Positions 1-9,539 of a stretch of DNA of 64,000 bases are shown piece after piece. The notes below the pieces were generated by a model that was given only the letters and a program-made list of their open reading frames with translations, was not told the origin of the DNA and searched no databases. A program made the translations under genes and the position numbers. This stretch comes from Paenibacillus silvisoli. GTDB taxonomy: Bacteria; Bacillota; Bacilli; Paenibacillales; Paenibacillaceae. The DNA lies in assembly GCF_030866765.1 (NCBI RefSeq), contig NZ_CP133017.1, forward strand, positions 466,501 through 530,500, written 5' to 3'. How positions within the stretch are numbered: the stretch's first letter is position 1; every line of letters starts with the position of its first letter.

Positions 1-5
1 GATTC

Positions 6-1760
6 ATGCTACGCATTCGCAGCCGATTAGCCGTAAAGCTTGCCGTTCTTATTTTTGCTATTCTCTTGATCCTGTCTTCGACGCTCGTCTACGTGCAAAT
101 TCAGAACACCAAGAAGGCCAGCGAAGAAGCGATCGGAAGCTTCGGGATGCACACCGCCGAGGCTTATGCCGGTCAATTCGATGTAAAGCTGTATGAAACG
201 TATATGAAGGACGCGAAGGAAAACGACCTGTACTGGCAAATTCGCGACACGATGAATGCCTATCGGATGCGGATCGGCGCCTTGTATGTGTACACGGTCC
301 GGATCGATGACCAGGGGCAGCCGATTCTGATCGTTGACGGTCAGCCAAGGGAGGATGCGGATGCTTCGCCGATCGGCGAAGTGACGGATATGCCGGCGGA
401 CGCGATTGCGGACGTGTTGGCGGGCAAGCCGGCCAAGTCGGGCATCATCCACAATCCGGAGTACGGCACGTACATTTCTTCCTATGCGCCGCTGAAGGAC
501 GCGTCCGGTACGGTCATCGGCGCGATCGGCATCGATACGGATGTGTCGGTGTCCACGAAGATCTATAAGGATGTTTTGAAGAAAAGCATGCCGATTCTGA
601 TCGGCATGGCGGTCATTACGCTGCTCGTCTTCGTTCTGACGACGCTGTTCCTCGCCCGCGCGCTGCGTCCGCTCGGCGTCATCGTTAAAGGGGCCGAGTC
701 CATTGCGCGCGGCGATTTCGCCGAAGCGAACGGCTATTTGAGCACGATCCGCGTACGCTCCAAGGACGAAATCGGTCAAGCTTACGCCGCGATGAACAAG
801 ATGAGCGAGCGGCTTGGCGTGACGCTTGGCGACGTCGTCCGCGATATGCGGGTCACGACGCATGACCTCGTGCAGTCGACGGATCAATTCGGCTCGGAAG
901 CCGGCCAAATGGTCAGCTTGAACGAAACGCTGGAGCAATCGATCGCCCATCTGGCCGAAGGGGCGGAGCATCAGCGCATCGGCGCAGAGGAAAGCGCGAA
1001 ATCGATGGAAGAGATTACGATGGCGATTCAGCGCGTATCGGAAGCGTCCGCGCAAGTATCCGGCGCGTCGGTGGATGCGCTGGAGTCGGCGGAGTCCGGA
1101 AGAAACGCCATTCACGGACTGCGGGAGCAGGTCGATGCGATGTCGAGCATGGCGCAGCAGACGGAGCAATCCGTTGTGGCGCTGAACGCGTATATGCACG
1201 AGATCGAGCCTGTTCTTCAGTCCATTACGAGCATCGCCGATCAGACGAAGCTGCTGGCGCTCAACGCGTCCATCGAAGCGGCTCGGGCGGGCGAGCACGG
1301 CTCGGGCTTTGCCATCGTTGCCGGCGAAGTACGGAAGCTGGCCGAGGCGTCCGCCGTGTCCGCGCAGCATATTACGTCGCTGCTTGCGCAGATCGGGCAG
1401 GAATCGGCCCATATCGGCCGGCAGATGCAGGAAGGCAGCCGGGAAATGAACAAGGGCACGGAGCTGTCGGGCCGGGTCGAGCGGATCTTCGGGCAGGCCA
1501 TGGACCGGTTCCACCTTGTAAACAGCCAAATTCAAGAGATTTCCGCCGCGGCCGAGGAAGTGCTGGCCGGCTCGGAGGAGGTAGCCGCTTCCGTCGAAGA
1601 AATCTCGCAAATTTCCAGGTCGGCCGCGGATAACGCGGCGACGATCCAGCAGATGTCCGCGCATCAGCTGGAAGCGGCCAAACGGATCGCGGATACGACC
1701 GAGCTGCTGAAACGGCGCAGCTCCGGCTTGGAGGACGCGATCGAGAAGTTCAAGCTATAG
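6..1760 (+). CDS. Methyl-accepting chemotaxis protein (transmembrane chemoreceptor)
   Basis: 584 aa chemoreceptor that would sense an extracellular ligand and signal to CheA/CheW at the membrane. It has an N-terminal membrane segment (about residues 9-29), an extracellular Cache-like sensor region (about 30-195), a second membrane segment (about 196-217), a HAMP linker (about 215-270) and a C-terminal signalling domain. The conserved hairpin tip is visible near residues 415-450 ([20 protein letters not shown]). The ATG lies 6 bases into the window, so its ribosome binding site cannot be checked and a slightly earlier start cannot be excluded. A strong terminator follows the stop. The family is certain; the ligand is unknown. 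Confidence 0.93.
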   Translation: MLRIRSRLAVKLAVLIFAILLILSSTLVYVQIQNTKKASEEAIGSFGMHTAEAYAGQFDVKLYETYMKDAKENDLYWQIRDTMNAYRMRIGALYVYTVRIDDQGQPILIVDGQPREDADASPIGEVTDMPADAIADVLAGKPAKSGIIHNPEYGTYISSYAPLKDASGTVIGAIGIDTDVSVSTKIYKDVLKKSMPILIGMAVITLLVFVLTTLFLARALRPLGVIVKGAESIARGDFAEANGYLSTIRVRSKDEIGQAYAAMNKMSERLGVTLGDVVRDMRVTTHDLVQSTDQFGSEAGQMVSLNETLEQSIAHLAEGAEHQRIGAEESAKSMEEITMAIQRVSEASAQVSGASVDALESAESGRNAIHGLREQVDAMSSMAQQTEQSVVALNAYMHEIEPVLQSITSIADQTKLLALNASIEAARAGEHGSGFAIVAGEVRKLAEASAVSAQHITSLLAQIGQESAHIGRQMQEGSREMNKGTELSGRVERIFGQAMDRFHLVNSQIQEISAAAEEVLAGSEEVAASVEEISQISRSAADNAATIQQMSAHQLEAAKRIADTTELLKRRSSGLEDAIEKFKL

Positions 1761-1776
1761 CTGATCGAGTACGTAG

Positions 1777-1808
1777 AACCGCATCCGCGCGAGGATGCGG
1801 TTTTCTTT
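1777..1808 (+). terminator. Rho-independent terminator of the chemoreceptor gene
   Basis: Stem AACCGCATCC / GGATGCGGTT with a short GCGCGA loop, followed by a T-rich run. The stem sequence is nearly the same as that of the terminator at 4908-4935. Confidence 0.85.
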
Positions 1809-1870
1809 TGTCGAATAGCGGCTTGCACGGACTTAGGAAATAGACAATTTATCCTATATTTTCCTACTAA

Positions 1871-1904
1871 AAGACTAGTGGATGTGATATAAAACTAGTA
1901 GATA
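1871..1904. promoter_or_regulatory. Direct repeat upstream of the first SLH gene
   Basis: Two imperfect copies of AArACTAGTrGAT begin at 1871 and 1891, exactly 20 bp apart, 30-65 bp before the SLH protein start. Direct repeats two helical turns apart are typical of dimeric regulator sites. A TATAAA hexamer lies between them. No regulator can be named from the sequence. Confidence 0.4.
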
Positions 1905-1935
1905 GATTTGCCACCAAATGGAAGGGGTAACTTGA

Positions 1936-3117
1936 ATGAAGCAGGTTCGAAATAAGCTAGTTCGTTCAATGGTATGTGTTGCTTTGGTTTTTGGCATGGG
2001 CGCCGTAGGCGCGAAGGAGTATGCTCATGCGGAAGAGGCTGTCGTCGTGCAGGCGGAGGCGCCGGCTGCCGCGGTTGAATTGACGGCTGGCGTCAAGCAT
2101 ATTACAGGCGTCAAGAGCTTTAAAACGGTCGTTACCCGTTCGGAGCTGCCGGCTGAGGTGCAGGCCGCGTTTACGCAAATTACGGTACAGTCGTCCAATG
2201 CGCCGTTTGCCGTACGCGAAGTAGGCATCGAGGCGTATATCGGCCGGCCTGATCCGTATTCCGCATACGGCTATAACAGCGGTGTACCGAGCGGCGGTAC
2301 GTACTACGTGCTCACGACTTTATTCGATGATAACCGTCATGCGCTGGCTTATTACGAAACGACGGTGATTGTCCCTGACGACGAGCAAACGCAGCCGTCC
2401 GGTCCGGCGCCTGTTCAGCCCTCCAATCCGAATAACTACGGAAGCGACATCGATCCGGGTTATAACAGCGTCGGCGAATCTCCGTTTACCGACATTACGA
2501 ATCAATATTGGGCGTTTAGCGCCATTCAAGACTTGGTGACACGAAACGTGCTCAGCGGCTATCCGGACGGTAAATTCCGCCCGGAGAGAGTGGTCACGCG
2601 CGCGGAGTTCGCCAAGATCATGGTGCTTGCCGCCGGTTTGGACGCGAAGCGAGTGACGACCTCCACGTTCACCGATATCAAGGCGTCCGATTGGGAAGCG
2701 CCTTTCGTGGAAGCGGCAAAATCATACCTGAGCGGCTATAAGCTTTCGAGCGGCAAGCTGGTGTTCAAGCCGGATGCGCCGGCAACGCGCGAGGATGTTG
2801 CGGTTGCGATCGTGAAGCTGAAGGGCTACAACAAGACGAAGCTGCCTGACCGGACCATTATTCAAGCGATGTTCAAGGATTACAACTCGATTTCTTCCTA
2901 CGCGAAGGACTATGTAGCGCTGGCGATCGAGAATAACCTCGTCTCGGGCTTCCCGGACGAAACGTTCCGCGCCCAGCAGCCGGTTACCCGGGCGCAAGCC
3001 GCGGCTATGCTGTGGAGAGCGTACCGGTACGGCGATGAAAACAAGGAAGAGAACGCCGACGAATCGGATTCCGTCGAGCTAACCGGCGGCGAAGAGAGAG
3101 TAGAATTTCCGGAGTAA
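1936..3117 (+). CDS. Secreted S-layer-homology (SLH) domain protein
   Basis: 393 aa exported protein. The signal peptide (about residues 1-32) ends in an AHA/EE-type cleavage site. Residues about 33-160 are a unique, unrecognised N-terminal domain, followed by a Pro/Asn/Gly-rich linker. Three SLH modules occupy about 182-371; they normally anchor proteins to pyruvylated secondary cell-wall polymer. The C-terminal tail is acidic. AAGGGG 6-12 bases upstream supports this ATG. The next gene encodes a paralogue with a very similar SLH triplet, so the pair probably arose by duplication. The function of the N-terminal domain is not evident. Confidence 0.9.
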   Translation: MKQVRNKLVRSMVCVALVFGMGAVGAKEYAHAEEAVVVQAEAPAAAVELTAGVKHITGVKSFKTVVTRSELPAEVQAAFTQITVQSSNAPFAVREVGIEAYIGRPDPYSAYGYNSGVPSGGTYYVLTTLFDDNRHALAYYETTVIVPDDEQTQPSGPAPVQPSNPNNYGSDIDPGYNSVGESPFTDITNQYWAFSAIQDLVTRNVLSGYPDGKFRPERVVTRAEFAKIMVLAAGLDAKRVTTSTFTDIKASDWEAPFVEAAKSYLSGYKLSSGKLVFKPDAPATREDVAVAIVKLKGYNKTKLPDRTIIQAMFKDYNSISSYAKDYVALAIENNLVSGFPDETFRAQQPVTRAQAAAMLWRAYRYGDENKEENADESDSVELTGGEERVEFPE

Positions 3118-3128
3118 CGATTACGCGC

Positions 3129-3159
3129 GGTGTCCCCGTCTTCGGGGGCACCTTTCATT
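3129..3159 (+). terminator. Terminator between the two SLH genes
   Basis: Stem GGTGTCCCCG / CGGGGGCACC (one G-T pair) with a TCTT loop, then a T-rich tract. The next gene starts about 20 bases later, so read-through may be partial. Confidence 0.75.
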
Positions 3160-3180
3160 TCATCTAAAGGGGCCTAGAGC

Positions 3181-4884
3181 GTGAAGAGAGTAACGAAAAT
3201 TTGGCTGTTGATGGTTTGTGTCGCGATGCTGATACCGGCCTACTCGGTCTCCGCGCAAGAGAGCCAGCTGCGCAGCGTGCATATTTACAGGGCATTGTGG
3301 AAGGGCGACCCGGGCATTGTCAAACCCATTCAGGACGGCTCCTTTGATTTCATCGTTTCTACGAGAGAGCCGATCCATAGCGAGGATTCGGATTTTCCCA
3401 AACTAGCGGGGGCTACCTTTATATTAAAAGCCGCGGGCCACCCGGATGTTTCGGCTACGGCTAGAGGCGGGTTCGGCGACATGGGGGATACGGGCTGGAC
3501 ATTCACGGTGGACGACATCGGCCAGATGGCCGCAGGCGTTCCGTATCAGCTTATTCCGCCATCTATCAGCACGGCGTATACATGGCAGGTTGAAGCAGGC
3601 GTAACCGTAGTCAAAGGCGGCAGCGGGTCGTCGGCATCACAACCGAACAATGGCGGAAATCCGCTCGATTACGGTACTGACATCGACCCCGACTATAATC
3701 AGCAAGGCAGCTCGCCGTTCACGGATGTGCCGAACGATTACTGGGCGTTGTCGGCTATCAAAGATTTGGCGGACCGCGGTGTCCTCGGCGGTTACCCGGA
3801 CGGGAAGTTCCGGCCCGGGAAGATCGTGACGCGGGCCGAGTTTGCGAAAATCATGATGCTGGCCTCCGGCGTGAAAGCGAAGAAGGTAACGCGTTCGACC
3901 TTTGCCGATTTGCAGCCATCCGATTGGGAAACGCCGTTCGTTGAAGCTTCGAAGGTGTATTTGAACGGCTATAAGCTATCCGGCGGCAAGCTTGTCTTCA
4001 AGCCGGATTCGCCCGCGTTGAGGGAGGACATCGCCGTAGCGCTGGTGAAGCTGAAGGGCTACGATAAGACGCGATTGCCCGACCAGAGCCTGATTCAAGC
4101 GATGTTCAAAGATTTCAACAGCATCTCCAACTTCGCTCGGAATTACGTGGCGATTGCGATCGAGTCCGGCATCGCATCCGGCTTTCCGGACGAGACCTTC
4201 AAGCCGCAGCAGCCGGTGACGCGCGCGCAGGCGGCGGCCATGCTATGGCGGGCTTACCAATATGGCAACGACAACAAATCGGATGAGACGGAAGAGAAGA
4301 TCGAGGTGGATGAAAGCGGCGCTGGTACGGTAGGCAATGAAGCTGATACCGATGTGCCGACAGATAACGGCCAAGGCTATGCCGTTACGGTTCGCGTAGT
4401 GGATGCCGAGGGGAATCCCGTTTCCACCGGTCTGTATTTGAAAGGGCAAGGCAGGAACTATCCGGTCGATCGTCAAGACACGGTTTCCGGCACCTATTAT
4501 TTCTCGAATATTCCCAATGGCGCGTACTCGCTCGCGTTTCATTATACGAGCTACGAACTGCAGTCGCCGAGTAAAGTAACGGTGAATAACGGCAATGTGA
4601 AGCAGATCGTATTGCAGCTGGCAGTACCGACCTTCACGGTTCAGGGAAGCGTAATCGACGCGGCTGGCAATCCGGTCAGCAACAAGAGGATTTGGCTGGT
4701 TACGTCAACAAACAACGGCAGCTATTGGCCGAAAACGGATGAGAGCGGCAGCTTTACGCTGACCGATGTTGCGCCCGGCTCTTATACCCTTGTAGTCGGG
4801 GAGCCGCAAGCTCCGGTGGCTTCGACCGTGCTGGAAGTGAACAGCGGCAATGTGTCGGGGCTTGTTGTCCAAGCAGGCAAGTAG
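3181..4884 (+). CDS. SLH protein with C-terminal carboxypeptidase-regulatory-like repeats
   Basis: 567 aa secreted cell-surface protein with a GTG start preceded by AAAGGGG. The signal peptide (about 1-25) ends SVSAQ. A unique N-terminal region (about 26-165) is followed by three SLH modules (about 179-365) that closely match those of the upstream protein. An acidic linker then leads to two tandem beta-sandwich repeats resembling the carboxypeptidase regulatory-like fold (about 398-482 and 484-567; motifs VVDAEGNPVS and VIDAAGNPVS). The SLH modules should bind the wall polymer and the repeats may act as a stalk or ligand-binding module. The exact role is unknown. Confidence 0.9.
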   Translation: MKRVTKIWLLMVCVAMLIPAYSVSAQESQLRSVHIYRALWKGDPGIVKPIQDGSFDFIVSTREPIHSEDSDFPKLAGATFILKAAGHPDVSATARGGFGDMGDTGWTFTVDDIGQMAAGVPYQLIPPSISTAYTWQVEAGVTVVKGGSGSSASQPNNGGNPLDYGTDIDPDYNQQGSSPFTDVPNDYWALSAIKDLADRGVLGGYPDGKFRPGKIVTRAEFAKIMMLASGVKAKKVTRSTFADLQPSDWETPFVEASKVYLNGYKLSGGKLVFKPDSPALREDIAVALVKLKGYDKTRLPDQSLIQAMFKDFNSISNFARNYVAIAIESGIASGFPDETFKPQQPVTRAQAAAMLWRAYQYGNDNKSDETEEKIEVDESGAGTVGNEADTDVPTDNGQGYAVTVRVVDAEGNPVSTGLYLKGQGRNYPVDRQDTVSGTYYFSNIPNGAYSLAFHYTSYELQSPSKVTVNNGNVKQIVLQLAVPTFTVQGSVIDAAGNPVSNKRIWLVTSTNNGSYWPKTDESGSFTLTDVAPGSYTLVVGEPQAPVASTVLEVNSGNVSGLVVQAGK

Positions 4885-4901
4885 GCAGCCGTATTGAATT
4901 C

Positions 4902-4937
4902 AAAAAAACCGCATCCTGCTTTAGGATGCGGTTTTTA
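4902..4937. terminator. Bidirectional terminator between convergent genes
   Basis: Stem AACCGCATCC / GGATGCGGTT with loop TGCTTTA, flanked by A7 on the left and T5 on the right. It can terminate the SLH gene (+) and the radical SAM gene (-). Confidence 0.85.
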
Positions 4938-5816
4938 CATATCGAATAAGCTCATTTGTATCGCCTCCGGTGCAGGCGGTTTATAGAAGGGCATGTCGGT
5001 CGAAATGCCGCAGCTCGCGCAGAGCGCTTGGAAATGAAGCTTCAATTCCTCTTCTCTCACCGACTTGCACTCATAGTCGTAGCCATACGTGCGCTTATAG
5101 CGTTCGCTAAGACCCGGGAAGCTTTCGTCAAGCTTCTGGTAGAAATAAGCCCGCTGCCGGTCCCGCAGCGTAACGCCAAACGCGGCGATCATATGTTGGA
5201 CGCCCGCGGCTGCCGCGCGTTCGACGAGCCGTTCGATATTGTCGAACTGATCCTCGAGGAAAGGGAGAATCGGCATCATCGTGATGCTCGTCACAACGCC
5301 GATCTTTCGCAGCTCGGCCAACGTTCGAAATCGTTCCGTCGAAGACGGCGCGTGCGGCTCTAGGATACGGGCCAGCTCGTCGTCCGAGGTCGTAATCGTA
5401 ACCGCGACCGAGGCATACTTGCGAGCCAGCTGCTGCAGAACGTCGGTATCGCGAAGAATGAGGTCGCTCTTGGTCGTGATATGGATGGGAAAGGGGTATG
5501 CCGCAATCAGCTCCAGCGCTCCCCGAGTCATGCGCAGCTTGCGTTCCATCAGCGTATACGGATCGCTCATCGAGCCTGTCCCGATCGTTGAATCGGTAGA
5601 GCGCTTCGAGGCTAATTCGTTCTGAAGCAGTTCCAGCGCATTTGTTTTGACCGTCACATTATGAAAGTCATCGATTCCGTACCGTTCGCTCCTCGAGTCG
5701 CAGTAAATGCACTGAATGTCGCAGCCGCGGTACAAATTCATCGTATATTTCGTGCCAAACCATCCGGAAGGATACTTGTTTGGGATAAGAATGCTCTTGG
5801 CTTCGGCGGATTTCAT
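4935..5816 (-). CDS. Radical SAM protein of the spore-photoproduct-lyase-like family
   Basis: 293 aa. The 4Fe-4S radical SAM cluster motif is C32-x3-C36-x2-C39, within GCDIQCIYC, followed by S-R-S residues as in the SplB / Rv2578c-like branch. The start at 5816 is chosen because its ATG overlaps the TGA of the upstream tetR gene (ATGA), which implies translational coupling; an earlier in-frame start at 5903 would lie inside tetR. Members of this branch are often annotated as DNA repair photolyases, but the substrate of most is unknown. Its pairing with a TetR regulator divergent from a kynurenine operon gives no obvious substrate. Confidence 0.82.
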   Translation of the reverse strand: MKSAEAKSILIPNKYPSGWFGTKYTMNLYRGCDIQCIYCDSRSERYGIDDFHNVTVKTNALELLQNELASKRSTDSTIGTGSMSDPYTLMERKLRMTRGALELIAAYPFPIHITTKSDLILRDTDVLQQLARKYASVAVTITTSDDELARILEPHAPSSTERFRTLAELRKIGVVTSITMMPILPFLEDQFDNIERLVERAAAAGVQHMIAAFGVTLRDRQRAYFYQKLDESFPGLSERYKRTYGYDYECKSVREEELKLHFQALCASCGISTDMPFYKPPAPEAIQMSLFDM

Positions 5817-6430
5817 AGATAGAGCCCCGTCGTGTACAGCTCCGTAATAGCGAAGGCAATCTCCTCTACCGTACTCGGATGCTCGTCCCGCACGATCTCC
5901 CATAGATACATTTCGTTCGTATAAAACCAGCCGCGGGCAATGAGCAGATGATTAAGATCCTTTCTGGCCAGCCCATGCTGCTGCGAATAGGCGATATCGT
6001 TGGCGATGCCCGCGATAAACTCTTCACGGATCGCCTTCCACTTCTCGGCAATGATAGCGGAAACGCCGATCGCCTGCTCGAAGATGCGCATCATGTTGCG
6101 CTCCGCCTCGGCCATTTTCAGAAAGTCCAGCGTTTGCTGCCGAATGGTCGCCAGCGCATCTTCCTTCGTCTGCGGCGTGAACGTAATCGAGGCGATTTCG
6201 TGAAACCGCTCCATCACATTCTCCATCAAGACGCGAAGCAAATCCTCTTTGCCTTGAAAATGAACATAGGCCGTTCCGTAGCCGATCCCGGCGTCGTTAA
6301 TCATTTGCGAGATGGTTGCCCGCTGGAATCCTTCCTCCAGAAACACCTTCTTGGCGGAGGCCAGCAGCTTTTGCCTCGTGAGTGCAGATCGCAAGTGGCG
6401 TTTATCCTCTGTCTTAGCTTCGGTGCCCAT
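5813..6430 (-). CDS. TetR/AcrR family transcriptional regulator
   Basis: 205 aa. The N-terminal TetR helix-turn-helix (about residues 10-60) contains the typical GYGTAYVHFQGKEDLL turn and is followed by a helical ligand-binding region. Start 6430 is preceded by AGAGGGG at 6 bases; the far upstream in-frame ATGs run through the divergent promoter region and are unlikely. The gene is divergent from kynUAB and translationally coupled to the radical SAM gene. A perfect 13-bp palindrome overlaps the -35 of the kyn promoter. Control of the kynurenine operon is therefore inferred, not shown. Confidence 0.85.
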   Translation of the reverse strand: MGTEAKTEDKRHLRSALTRQKLLASAKKVFLEEGFQRATISQMINDAGIGYGTAYVHFQGKEDLLRVLMENVMERFHEIASITFTPQTKEDALATIRQQTLDFLKMAEAERNMMRIFEQAIGVSAIIAEKWKAIREEFIAGIANDIAYSQQHGLARKDLNHLLIARGWFYTNEMYLWEIVRDEHPSTVEEIAFAITELYTTGLYL

Positions 6431-6489
6431 CTTCATCCCCCTCTGTCCGTTACCTGATAGCATATAAGAATATCCAGCAAAATGAAAGA

Positions 6490-6516
6490 CCATTGGTGCG
6501 GCGCCGCACCCAATGG
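6490..6516. promoter_or_regulatory. GC-rich inverted repeat in the tetR-kynU intergenic region
   Basis: Arms CCATTGG / CCAATGG flank a perfect TGCGGCGCCGCA palindrome, with one extra C in the right half. It lies between the tetR start and the kyn promoter. It could be an operator for tetR autoregulation or a hairpin in its leader. Confidence 0.4.
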
Positions 6517-6567
6517 CCATATACATAAACGGAGGCGGCATGCGGCCGAAGTGCCAAAACAATAATA

Positions 6568-6597
6568 TTGACATGATGTCATATTCATTGTTATGAT
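6568..6597 (+). promoter_or_regulatory. SigA-type promoter of the kynurenine operon with overlapping palindrome
   Basis: TTGACA (6568-6573), 18-bp spacer, TATGAT (6592-6597). The perfect palindrome TGACATGATGTCA (6569-6581) covers most of the -35 and the start of the spacer, as expected for a repressor site. The divergent TetR protein is the obvious candidate. Confidence 0.7.
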
Positions 6598-6640
6598 CGG
6601 CACAGAACGCGACTATGACAGGGAAAAAGGGGGAACGGCT

Positions 6641-7927
6641 ATGCAAAACGGTTCGTTTGAGCCTACGGCTGAATACGCGGCGCTACTGGATAGAGAAGAC
6701 GGACTCTCGCGGTTTCGCGAGGAATTTTATATAAAGCCGGACTCGATTTATATGGACGGCAACTCCCTTGGGCTGCTTTCAAAGCGGGCGGAACGCACGC
6801 TGCTGGAATCGCTGGCCGATTGGAGAGAGCATGGCATCGACGGCTGGATGCACGGCAGACATCCGTGGTTCACGCTATCGGAGCGGCTTGGCGAGATGAG
6901 CGCGGCGCTTGTCGGCGCTTCGCCGGAGGAAGTGATCGTGACCGGCTCGACGACCGTCAACCTGCATCAGCTGGCAGCAACCTTCTATGAGCCGAAAGGC
7001 AATCGCACGAAAATTTTAGCGGATGAACTAACGTTCCCGTCCGATATTTATGCTCTTCAGAGCCAGCTTCGCCTGCGCGGCTACGACCCGGAAACGCATC
7101 TAGTTCGAGTAAAGAGCCGCGATGGCCGCTTCCTGGAAGAGGAAGACATCCTTGCGGCCATGACCGATGAGATCGCCTTGATCGTGCTGCCGACGGTGCT
7201 CTACCGCAGCGGACAAATTCTCGATATGAAGCGGCTGACGGAAGAGGCCCATAAGCGGGGCATCCTGATCGGCTTTGACGGCTGCCATTCCATCGGCGCG
7301 ATTCCGCATTCGTTCAGCGAGTGGGGCGTCGACTTCGCTTACTGGTGCAATTACAAGCATTTGAACGGCGGACCCGGCGCCGTAGCCAGCCTGTACGTGA
7401 ACCGAAAGCATTTCGGGACAATGCCCGGCCTGGCCGGCTGGTTCGGCTCCCGCAAAGATAAACAATTCGATATGGAACATACGCTCACGCCTGCGGACGC
7501 GGCCGGCGCGTTCCAGATCGGCACGCCGCATGTGCTGAGTCTGGCGCCGCTCATCGGATCGCTGGAGATGTTCGCGGAGGCGGGCATTCACCAAATCCGC
7601 GGCAAATCGCTGCATATCAATCAATATTTAATGGACTTAATCGAGCGCGAGCTTGATGGTTTCGGCTTCTTTATCGGAAGTCCCCTAGACGATGCGCGCC
7701 GCGGCGGGCATGTCAGTCTGGAGCATCCGGAAGCGGCTCGGATCTGCAAAGCATTGAAGCTAAATGGCGTCATTCCCGATTTCCGGGCGCCTAACATTGT
7801 CCGGCTTGCTCCTGTCGCGCTGTACAACTCCTACACCGATGTGTGGAATGTCATCCAGATCCTAAAGCGGATCATGGAGGAGAAGCAGTACGAGCAATTT
7901 AAGAACGAGCGCGAAGTCGTTGCGTAA
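6641..7927 (+). CDS. kynU: Kynureninase
   Basis: 428 aa PLP enzyme that cleaves L-kynurenine to anthranilate and L-alanine. The N-terminal [10 protein letters not shown] motif and the PLP lysine (K239, in [13 protein letters not shown]) are present. Length matches the family. Start 6641 has AAGGGGGA at 7 bases; an in-frame ATG at 6593 lies within the -10 box and is rejected. It is the first gene of kynU-kynA-kynB, overlapping or nearly touching the next gene. The three enzymes together convert tryptophan to anthranilate and alanine. Confidence 0.95.
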   Translation: MQNGSFEPTAEYAALLDREDGLSRFREEFYIKPDSIYMDGNSLGLLSKRAERTLLESLADWREHGIDGWMHGRHPWFTLSERLGEMSAALVGASPEEVIVTGSTTVNLHQLAATFYEPKGNRTKILADELTFPSDIYALQSQLRLRGYDPETHLVRVKSRDGRFLEEEDILAAMTDEIALIVLPTVLYRSGQILDMKRLTEEAHKRGILIGFDGCHSIGAIPHSFSEWGVDFAYWCNYKHLNGGPGAVASLYVNRKHFGTMPGLAGWFGSRKDKQFDMEHTLTPADAAGAFQIGTPHVLSLAPLIGSLEMFAEAGIHQIRGKSLHINQYLMDLIERELDGFGFFIGSPLDDARRGGHVSLEHPEAARICKALKLNGVIPDFRAPNIVRLAPVALYNSYTDVWNVIQILKRIMEEKQYEQFKNEREVVA

Positions 7928-7952
7928 CGAAGAACGAGAGGAGCTTAACATC

Positions 7953-8798
7953 ATGAATAATGAGCCGCAGCAAGGCGGAAAGCTGGAGCAGAGCATCCAG
8001 ACCGATTTCTCCAAATCGATGTCCTACGGCGACTATCTCCATCTCGATGCCATTTTGTCGAGCCAGCAGAGATGCTCGGACCATCACGATGAAATGCTGT
8101 TTATTATCATCCACCAGGCAAGCGAGCTCTGGATGAAGCTCATTCTGCACGAGGTGCAGGCGGCGACGGAATCGATCCGCAGGAACGAATTGGAGCCGTC
8201 CTTCAAAATGCTGTCGCGCGTATCGCGAATCCAGCATCAGCTGATTCAGTCGTGGAGCATTCTCTCGACGCTGACGCCGGCAGAATATATGGGCTTCCGC
8301 GATAAGCTGGGCCAATCCTCCGGCTTCCAATCGCATCAGAACCGGCTGATCGAGTTTGCGTTCGGCAACAAAAACGCCCATATGCTGTCGGTGTTCCAGC
8401 ATCACACCGAGCTCTACGCCCTCATGCAGCAGGCGCTTCACGCGCCAAGCATGTACGATGCGGCCATCGGCGCGCTTGCGGCGCGCGGACTGCCTGTCGA
8501 CGAGGCGGCGCTCGACCGGGACTGGTCGCAGCCGTATCAGCCGAATGCCAGCGTGGAAGAGGCATGGCTGACCGTGTACCGCGATGTCGATCAATATTGG
8601 GATCTGTACGAGCTCGCCGAGAAGCTGGTCGATATCGGCAGCCAGCAGCAAATATGGCGGTTTAACCATATGACGACCGTGGAACGCATTATCGGGAACA
8701 AGATGGGAACCGGCGGTTCGTCGGGCGTCACCTATTTGAAGCGGGCGCTGGACCAGCAGTTCTTCCCCGAGCTGTGGAGCCTGCGGACGAAGCTATAA
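7953..8798 (+). CDS. kynA: Tryptophan 2,3-dioxygenase
   Basis: 281 aa haem enzyme that opens the indole ring of L-tryptophan to N-formylkynurenine. Family motifs [30 protein letters not shown] and the proximal haem histidine (H239 in [12 protein letters not shown]) are visible, and the C-terminal [16 protein letters not shown] loop is intact. AGAGGAG 9 bases before 7953 fixes the start; a longer frame opening at 7920 overlaps kynU and has no ribosome site. Second gene of the operon. Confidence 0.95.
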   Translation: MNNEPQQGGKLEQSIQTDFSKSMSYGDYLHLDAILSSQQRCSDHHDEMLFIIIHQASELWMKLILHEVQAATESIRRNELEPSFKMLSRVSRIQHQLIQSWSILSTLTPAEYMGFRDKLGQSSGFQSHQNRLIEFAFGNKNAHMLSVFQHHTELYALMQQALHAPSMYDAAIGALAARGLPVDEAALDRDWSQPYQPNASVEEAWLTVYRDVDQYWDLYELAEKLVDIGSQQQIWRFNHMTTVERIIGNKMGTGGSSGVTYLKRALDQQFFPELWSLRTKL

Positions 8799-8819
8799 GG
8801 GAAAGAGGGGGAAGGCTCG

Positions 8820-9446
8820 ATGTTGGGCACATGGATGGATATTTCACAGCCCTTGGACGAACGGGTCGCCACTTGGCCGGGAGACACCCCATTCTCCTAC
8901 AAAGTGAGCTGGAGCAAGGAAGAGAGCGGATCCGTTAACGTCGGCCAAGTGAGCATGAGCATTCATACGGGCACGCATATCGATGCCCCGTTTCATTTTG
9001 ACAATGAAGGCAAGCGGGTCGTGGACCTGGAGCTTGACCTGTACATCGGAGAAGCGAAAGTGATTCATCTCCCGCAGCGAAATCGGCTCAGCGTGAGCGA
9101 CTTGTCCGGCATCGATCTGACCGGCGTCGCGAGACTGTTGATCCGAACCGATGCATGGCAGGACCGGCACGTGTTTCCTTCGGTCATTCCGCATGTAGAA
9201 CCGGAGCTGGCCGCTTATCTTGCAGGCTACGGCGTACGGCTAATCGGGCTTGATTTGCCGTCCGTCGATCCGCTCGACAGCAAAGAGCTCCCTGCCCATC
9301 ATGCGCTTGCCGCACACGGCATTCACATTCTGGAGGGGCTTGTCCTCGATCATGTCGCCCCGGGCGACTACGAGCTGATCGCCCTTCCGCTGCCGCTCGT
9401 CGAAGCGGACGGAAGCCCGGTGCGGGCCGTTCTGCGGAGCAGATAA
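8820..9446 (+). CDS. kynB: Kynurenine formamidase (arylformamidase)
   Basis: 208 aa cyclase-family metal-dependent hydrolase that converts N-formylkynurenine to kynurenine and formate. The metal-binding motif HTGTHIDAPFHF is present, as is SVDPLDSKELPAHH in the C-terminal half. AGAGGGGGAAGG lies just upstream. It is the last gene of kynUAB, 21 bases after kynA, and is followed by a terminator. Its name is supported mainly by operon context. Confidence 0.93.
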   Translation: MLGTWMDISQPLDERVATWPGDTPFSYKVSWSKEESGSVNVGQVSMSIHTGTHIDAPFHFDNEGKRVVDLELDLYIGEAKVIHLPQRNRLSVSDLSGIDLTGVARLLIRTDAWQDRHVFPSVIPHVEPELAAYLAGYGVRLIGLDLPSVDPLDSKELPAHHALAAHGIHILEGLVLDHVAPGDYELIALPLPLVEADGSPVRAVLRSR

Positions 9447-9449
9447 CAG

Positions 9450-9499
9450 AAGCTTTACCGACTTGGCTTGTCGTTCAGCCGGACGGTAAAGCTTTTTTA
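9450..9499. terminator. Terminator after kynB
   Basis: Perfect 11-bp arms AAGCTTTACCG / CGGTAAAGCTT around a 23-nt loop, followed by T6. It may also serve the convergent CapA-like gene. Confidence 0.8.
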
Positions 9500-9539
9500 T
9501 ATTTCCGGGGTTTGGAGCGTGTAACGCGTAAAAATAGCC

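Noticed and set aside
27-1664. Minus-strand open frame of 545 codons opposite the chemoreceptor
   Set aside because: Shadow of a clear chemoreceptor; no start signal or family.
5817-5903. Longer N terminus for the radical SAM protein
   Set aside because: The extension lies inside tetR, and the ATGA overlap at 5813-5816 gives a natural start.
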